From: Ypsolopha sequella
Taxonomy: Eukaryota; Arthropoda; Insecta; Lepidoptera; Ypsolophidae
DNA length: 64,000 nt
Direction: 5' to 3'
NCBI GenBank assembly: GCA_934047225.1
Contig: OW203988.1
Span: forward strand, 11,194,229-11,258,228
Shown here one piece after another: positions 57,540 to 64,000 of this stretch; position 1 is the first letter of the stretch; the number at the start of each line of letters is the position of its first letter. The notes beneath the pieces were generated by a model. The model saw nothing but the letters and a program-made list of their open reading frames with translations, did no database searches and was not told the origin of the DNA. A program made the position numbers and the translations under genes.

Positions 57540-58504
57540 GAACAGAGATTATTCCAGAGATTATCTCCTACAGCCAACGTCACTCACAAACATTTCTCCA
57601 TGGTTCAAGTGTTTCAAGGGTTTTTTTAGGGTTCCGTACCTAAAAGGTACAAAAGGAACCTTTATGGTGAGACTCCGTTGTCCGTCCGTCCGTATGTCAC
57701 AGCCTCATAACTTTAGCACCGTTAAAGATAAATACATGAAATTTGACACAAAAATAGCAATAATTTGCACACATATCATGGTGTAAAAAAATATGAAAAA
57801 AGTGAGATTGTTCTTAACATTTCTAAAACAAAAGTGAGAAAAATAAAAAATTTATCCTAAAAATAAAATATGGGTATCAAATTTAAAATGGGTATCAATA
57901 TTAAAAAGCTGATTCTAAAAATGCATACTTTTACTATATTTACGGGCACTGGTTTCGAGAAACCTTTAAAATACTACAAAAATATATACATCCCCGAAAC
58001 TGGTAGACCGAAAAATATGAAAATATGTTGATTATTATAGATCATAACTGGCCGTTTATAGGAAAATTATAGGGTTTAAAAAAAAATTTGCATACATAGG
58101 AAATATAAAAAATAAGTCAAATAAATAAAAAAAACACTTTGTAAGAATATAGGTACAAAAAAGGTATTAAAAAACTGATTGTAAAAATGGATAGTTTGGC
58201 TATATTTAATTGCATCTATTTCGAGAAATCCTTCAAAAACCATTAAAAATGTATTTCCCCGCCCCCCCCTTATCTCCAAAACTGGTGGACCAAAAATTAT
58301 GAAAAAAAAATCATGTAGTATGTGTTTACGCAAAGATTACAGAAAAAATAAAGCGATTGAGGAATTCACGAAAAAGAATGACAAAACTAAATTTATCATC
58401 CACAATACGGAACTCTAGGTACCCGATTCTGACTCGCACTTGGCCGGTTTTTTTTATAATTATTATTATATTTTCAACGCGGGCAGAGCCGCGGGTACAT
58501 CTAG
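57540..58504. repeat. family J repeat with Helitron-like end, split by family A
   Basis: GAGATTATCTCCTACAGCCA (57556) lies before, and TTTTCAACGCGGGCAGAGCC, GCGGGTACAT, CTAG (58501-58504) after, the family A copy at 57622-58456. In other copies the two parts appear as one element, so family A inserted into it. Confidence 0.5.
57622..58456 (+). repeat. family A repeat, copy 6 (full length)
   Basis: TAGGGTTCCGTACCTAAAAG through GAACTCTAGGTACCCGAT, GACTCGCACTTGGCCGG and T-run; ~835 bp. Confidence 0.85.
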
Positions 58505-58977
58505 TTATTTCATAAGACGCGTCAGAGATACAACCGTATATTATGGAAGTGGAAACTTATGTCGCCTCTTTACTAAATCACAGAATGTTATCATTAACAA
58601 TAAAATTAAATAAATTTATATGGACTCTTATAGTTTTGTTTTTAAATTGTTATTATTATTGTTATAAATGTACACAAATAAGACACAGTAATATAAATAA
58701 ACTTGGCCCGGCATCAGTTGTTATTATAAATTTATTATATTATATTATATTGTAATTTATACCTTAAACTAATGACGGATAATGAACGATTAAGAAACAT
58801 GTTACCCTTTAAATACAGCTAAAAAAGAAGTATCCACTTCAAAAAAATAAAGGAAGCGTTTTCCCATCTAATGCCCTGACGCAGTGGGTCCTGTGTGAGT
58901 CAGACGTTATTTACTTGGCTACTAACCTTACGCCAGAAAGGCCTTGGGATCTAAAAAGGCCGACTTGGGTGAATTAT

Positions 58978-59333
58978 AATAGTAGTTTTTATGCTACACG
59001 GGCGAAAAGGAATAAACCACGAGGACGATTTAAACGTAACCGAGTAATTTATTGCTCTTAAGCCCATGTATCATACTACGTTTTTCAATGCATAGTGTGA
59101 GGAAATAAAACAAATATAATTTTGTGAACTTTAAATTATGATTGGCTCAAAAGGACTGTATCCAGAGCTGTTAAACAGTGGATAAAAAAGTATAAAATTT
59201 ATGGTACACAGGAAAGGTTCCAGGTTAGCCAACCATTGTAACTAAATAAAAAAAAATAAAATAATAAAGCCCTAGGGCAAAATAATCGACTTTCTGTTCG
59301 GTTTTGATGCATAAATGCACTTGCATTGAAAAA
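58978..59333 (+). repeat. family E repeat, copy 4 (shortened)
   Basis: The same order as copy 3 but the hairpin has lost its tip: ACGAGGACGATTTAAACGTA goes straight to the second arm. About 35 bp is missing near the 3' end as well. Confidence 0.8.
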
Positions 59334-59334
59334 T

Positions 59335-62215
59335 GATTTGAAAGTAGGATGGAGTTAGAGTTTTGTTCACGCGTGCAAAAGAGACGGCATAAGAACGGAA
59401 TCATAATATGATTCATCCAAAGCGGCGCGGCGTTTTTAGAGGACCTTGTCAAATAAAGAGACGGGTTTATAATGGAGGCTCCATACGCCTCGGAAATAGA
59501 TTCGCCCTCCAGTTGATGCAATATCCGGGAATAAAAGATATTATAAATGTAAATACTCGTTTATTCTTAGTTTAGGTCCTAAGAGCTCATTATTCCGGAT
59601 TATCTAAACATAAAATCGTAAAAAAATAATAATTTTTGACTCATACTTAAAACTTATTTTGATTTAACGAGTAAATGTCGATGTTTTTCTGAAGAGTGAC
59701 CTTCAGTTTGCTTGTTGTTTTGCACGTTGTCAGATGCGGTATGCGTGACAGCATAAGTAGAAAGATGGTGTATTTATTGCGCGTGCTAAGCGTACTGGTG
59801 TGCTAGGTGAGAGAGTATTTAGGAATCAAAGTGTCTTTTTGGATGGTATTGGTATTTGGTAGCTTGAGTTAATTATCAAAATTAACAACATGATTTGTTT
59901 ATACGATAGTTTGCATTTTGAAGACCTAAAAGCCCTTGAAAACGAATTAATATTCTAAGCCAGTCTAAAGGGTTAATAAAGGGTTAGCAAAAAAATAATT
60001 GTGAAATGATATCTTCAACATAATACAAAATAATTCAAAATAATAATACAAGAGTGTTTTCTTCACAATAATTTTGAAGTTTCACCAAGGGCCGACAATT
60101 GCAAGTATAAACTATAAAGTGACTGATGCAAAGGAGAGTGAGGAAACAAATAAATGGTGCGCAACGCAAGTGGAAGACAAAGCTCGACTGGGATTCCGCG
60201 CCGTATAGAAGGACGTGTGGCAACGTCAAAACTATCTGGAATAGAAGAGATTGCATGACTAAATTGGTAGATATGCAAGAGGAAAAGTGTGTTAGGATCG
60301 TAGTAGATGGAAATCTATGGTTTTTCCTACCCTCCTGGGAGACAAGCGTGAGTACAAGTATGAATGTATTAGGGATCCTCGATTTTGGAATTTATTAATT
60401 TCACATTCTTTCCACTAAGCCATACGGCTACATAGCCGACATGATTTGCTCACGAATAAGGTGATGAGGGTAGTGATCTTGTCTCAGATCGGAAGTGGAA
60501 CAACAGCGATCCATCTCTTCTTCCGTACCGAGTGGAGGCCGATCCATCAACTGGCGGGGTGAGCCTACAAAGGATTATATTGTTATTCGATGGCTTTCAC
60601 TATACAAGCTTGTTTTAACAATCGAATTCATATTGAGGTCTCCATTAGAATTGTCGATAGAAACCGGAAATGGGAGATTGGGAAGTTAAAATTTCGTTGT
60701 GAATTCCCTATGCATAAATAAAAATATGCTAACATTTTTCTTTCAATAAAGACACAGTAACTTACTCATACGCTACCACAATTCAATAGCTACACACCGG
60801 TCGCTCGAGTTGTTTACAACTTCTACACAAAAACCTGTTTATGTGAATTCTGAAGCGTTAAAATAAAGATGTACTTTAGAGGGCACTGATACTCGTATCA
60901 TATTGACTGACAGATTTTCAGATTTATCAGTCGCTATTTTTGTTTTTTAATATTTATTATTTTTTTTCCAAATGTAATTAGTTTTTTCTAGATTAGACAA
61001 ATTTTAAATACTCTTAGACAGTTAAACACTTATGTGAAACCCTATAATTGGTACCACAATAATAAGTTTACCACTATTATTTAAAATATATTATTTAAAA
61101 CATCATAAAATTAAGTAAATATAGTTTTATGTTAAATTATGATAAATTCACGTAAAGTAGGGACGTATACGGATATCACGAAAAAGTACAATAAGACTTG
61201 TAAAGATTTTAAAGATTCGAAGATTTTAGATTTAAAGATTTATTATGATGCACTATCTATAATGCGCTCTGTAACAGGTTTTGTTGACAGTGAGCGAAAC
61301 CTTGTTACACAGCGTTATTTTACAAGGAAAGCATGACAAAATATCAAAATAATCTCATTTTCTGTGACCGATTTTTATGGTCATGAGATTTTTTATGAGA
61401 GTCATCATAACTCACTTTACTTAGCTTAAAAACCCTATCAATTTCACAAGTTTTAATTTTACTATTTTAAATTTTTATTTATTTAAATTTTAATATTTAC
61501 CTATTATCCTTTTATTGCAGAACAATTTACCATATTTAAACTTATGTAAGTAATGCTATTTTATAATGAAGACAAAAAGAATTTTAATTATTATTTATCA
61601 GTTCATTTTATTTGTCCGTTTCCGACTTCCGCAGATTTTGTGGAAGTCCCTCGACAGACTGATAAATGCCTTACATGCTCTCACCCTCTCACTTTCTGGG
61701 CGAACGCTCCTCATCCTAGGTCTTATCGACGCTTTTCATCAGGTGTGGTTGCACTTGTTTATTTTTACTGACCAATGCAAAGAATACTTTGGTTATTATA
61801 TCTAAAGAAAGCAAATGACGTCACAAGCTATGAAAAAAAAGTACTAAAAATAATTGACTACATAGAACTGAAATTCGTTTAAATTAAACCACTAAATGGC
61901 CCATATTTTACAAAAAAAAACGAATCACGTTTAATTGTACCTATAAATAGAACACCCGTGTACTCTTTGTGCTACGGCGTAGCAAGTGCTACGACTTCAT
62001 AGTTTTCCCGATTTTTATACCCACTTTACGTAGTTTGAGCTCTGAACGTGTCTATGTGTAATAGAAAATGTAAATAAAAACTGTTTATTTGCAAAAAACT
62101 TGTCATATCACATTAGGTGTTGGGACATCTTTTTAAGTATTAAAAATACCTGTGCCAGGATGCTCCTTCATAGCTATGGTTATGGTTTTACAAAATAAAC
62201 TTAATAAATAATTTT
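59335..62215. other. AT-rich DNA without supported genes
   Basis: A patch at 60480-60570 (GTACCGAGTGGAGGCCGATC) is GC-richer. TGCTACGGCGTAGCA sits at ~61970. Frames up to ~98 codons show no recognisable domains. Confidence 0.4.
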
Positions 62216-62219
62216 AACT

Positions 62220-63150
62220 TAGTTATTATACAAGAGTGAGAGTGTGTGTTGAGTATTGAAGTTGTACGTGTTGGGTATATAAGTAATATATGAGTCTAGT
62301 TATGAATATGGTTGTAATTATGAGTGTGTGTGTTTGTAATTATTATAAACTATATTTCCCTAGCCCTGTGACCGGAGTCTTGGGATCAGTATATAATTGC
62401 TACTAGGCAGGGTATGTGTACTTATATTATATGAGTTTCTGTTTGTAAATGTAGAGAGGGGTTGGGGGGATTAATATGTATAGGTTGGTATCAAGAATTT
62501 ATGCAGTGACTTGTATTAAGGCCTCTACTTGATTATAGTTTAGGTTTTGTAAACATGCCGTGATTGTCTTTTTGCATTTGTAAAGTTGTAGTGTGTAAGG
62601 GGATTTAGTATAAGTATTTCGGTAGGCATTAGCACTGATGCCAGTTCTATCATAAATTTTTATTGCTGAATATGAGTATTTACAATGGTGTTAAAAAATA
62701 GAAGGCACATACATATTCGACTTTGTCGGTATTGCAAATAATAGAACATGCATGACATTATTATCTATTTACAATTAAATCTAATGTCAGTTACAATGTA
62801 ATGCAAATAAAAATAAAATAGTACATAATTAAATAATTTAACAATACAATTAATTGAATAATATATCCAACAACAGAGTAGTAACATGTTTTAATTGAAA
62901 ACATTTTGATTTTGTTTATGTACACACAATCAAAAATGAATTGAAACGTTTTTTGTTGAAGAAGTGCTTTGATTGAGGAATTGTAGGTAATTTTATGATT
63001 TGCATTATAATAGTTGTTATATAATAGTTGCATTATTATTTCGTTAGTGTTAAGAATTGTTTTGTTGTGATTTAGTTTTAGTTACTTGTGTATTCAAATA
63101 TCATGTATATGATTTGTGAATAAATAAATGAAATGAAATGAAATATCACA
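62220..63150 (+). mobile_element. probable 3' untranslated region of a non-LTR element
   Basis: A long T/G-rich, stop-dense stretch ends in GTGAATAAATAAATGAAATG and further GAAAT units (63115-63145), the AATAAA plus short-repeat tail of non-LTR elements. The left limit is uncertain and no coding part is present. Confidence 0.45.
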
Positions 63151-63469
63151 AATTATATTTTTAATGTTATTAGGTAGTTTTTTGAATACTTTAATTGTCA
63201 TCTGTTTGGTGTTATCACTAAGGGCCTTAAGTCGTGAAGTTGGGAGCACCAAGTGATCCTTATATCTGTAGGAGCGGCTTTTAGTTTCGGATTCTTTTAT
63301 ATAAAAAGATCTGGAGGTTTTTGTGGCACTAAGCAGTTGATATAGATACCTGCATGACTATGGCGGTGAAGACTGGCTGCGGGAACGAGTACATTGACCC
63401 TCACGCTTTGGCAGATGGACCGAACGAGCCACTTGCTCCTACACACCTTGCGTGAATACACTTGCGACC

Positions 63470-64000
63470 TTGCGATACATATTTATTTATTGCGAAACAT
63501 ACAGTTTTCTTATAACATAATTACAATTAAAAATATATAAAATACAAAACCAAAATCGTTTCCACAGAAATCTTAGTAGTAAAATTAATTAATGCACTTT
63601 TTTTTTAACAACAACACATGGTACTAATTATTAAAAACACACACAACAAGCTACATAAACTACCGGCACTTAAAGGAAAAAAAAAACTAAAATAAAAATA
63701 TTGATAAACATATACAAAAATACAAAATTAATAAAAAACTAACAATTGTTTTTAAAAGTATTAAATAATTTACCTCTAAACTGACCCAGCGAAAGATGCA
63801 ATATGTCGAGATCAATAAAGTCTTTGTTATAAAGATCACAAGCTCTGACCAAAAATCTATTTTTTGCGTAGTTAGTACCTGCAAATGGTATATTAAACAA
63901 ATACTTTTTCCGAGTTTTATTTATAAATTATTATTAATATATCCAGCATCTTAAATACAGTTTTTGATTGATGTAACTCTGTCTCATTTTCTTTTAAATA
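63470..64000. other. AT-rich end of the window
   Basis: ATATTTATTTATTGCGAAAC at 63480 looks like the reversed AATAAA tail of another non-LTR element running off the window. Nothing further is supported. Confidence 0.35.

Noticed and set aside
1..64000. A new multi-gene biological system such as a defence island or gene cluster
   Set aside because: Only one host gene is supported; the remaining coding traces are retrotransposon fragments. The unusual content is structural, in repeats and exon duplication.

Overview
The window is AT-rich, intron-rich eukaryotic DNA. It most likely comes from a moth or butterfly (Lepidoptera). The basis is the dispersed-repeat vocabulary: GGGTTCCGTA...GAGTCWGACTCGC elements, GAGCCGCGGGC..CTAG ends, and TTAA- and TA-flanked miniature elements. 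I recognise these from memory of lepidopteran genomes; I did not run a search. There is no bacterial gene organisation, rRNA, intact tRNA or CRISPR array.

One host gene is readable. A Popeye-domain protein (POPDC/BVES family; bves in Drosophila) lies on the minus strand. It has seven coding exons at 43922-43587, 39131-38929, 33953-33759, 29971-29863, 12626-12515, 1736-1548 and 981-755. Every junction has GT/AG ends and compatible phase, and the join gives 1371 nt (456 residues plus stop). The N-terminus carries five N-glycosylation sequons. Three membrane segments follow, then a Popeye domain with the cAMP-binding DSPE and FQVT motifs; FQVT is completed across the exon 4/exon 5 junction. A basic Ser/Arg-rich tail ends the protein. 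A candidate polyadenylation signal lies at 263-258, a 5'UTR acceptor at 43968, and a possible promoter near 44.94 kb.

Most of the rest is intron or upstream DNA filled with transposable elements. These include a 5'-truncated, twice-stopped non-LTR reverse transcriptase (22.5-25.2 kb), a more decayed reverse transcriptase relic (50.3-51.2 kb), six copies of an ~830-bp repeat (family A), four of a ~400-bp hairpin-headed repeat (family E), and many TTAA-, TA- or 8-bp-flanked miniature elements. Several insertions can be ordered by nesting.

The most unusual structures are: (1) a broken tandem duplicate of Popeye exon 4, 21 nt beyond its donor; (2) a ~670-bp foldback with a triplicated 98-bp palindromic core, ending ~55 bp from that exon; (3) a 90-bp tandem array at 46.5-47.3 kb with an alternating 180-bp higher-order dimer, grown from the end of a dispersed repeat; (4) a 304-bp satellite array split at a TTAA by a 5.9-kb insertion; and (5) a tRNA-like SINE split at a TTAA by a miniature element. 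I found no convincing new multi-gene system. Four GC-rich islands (14.9, 20.1, 26.8 and 53.8 kb) could belong to transcripts I cannot resolve.
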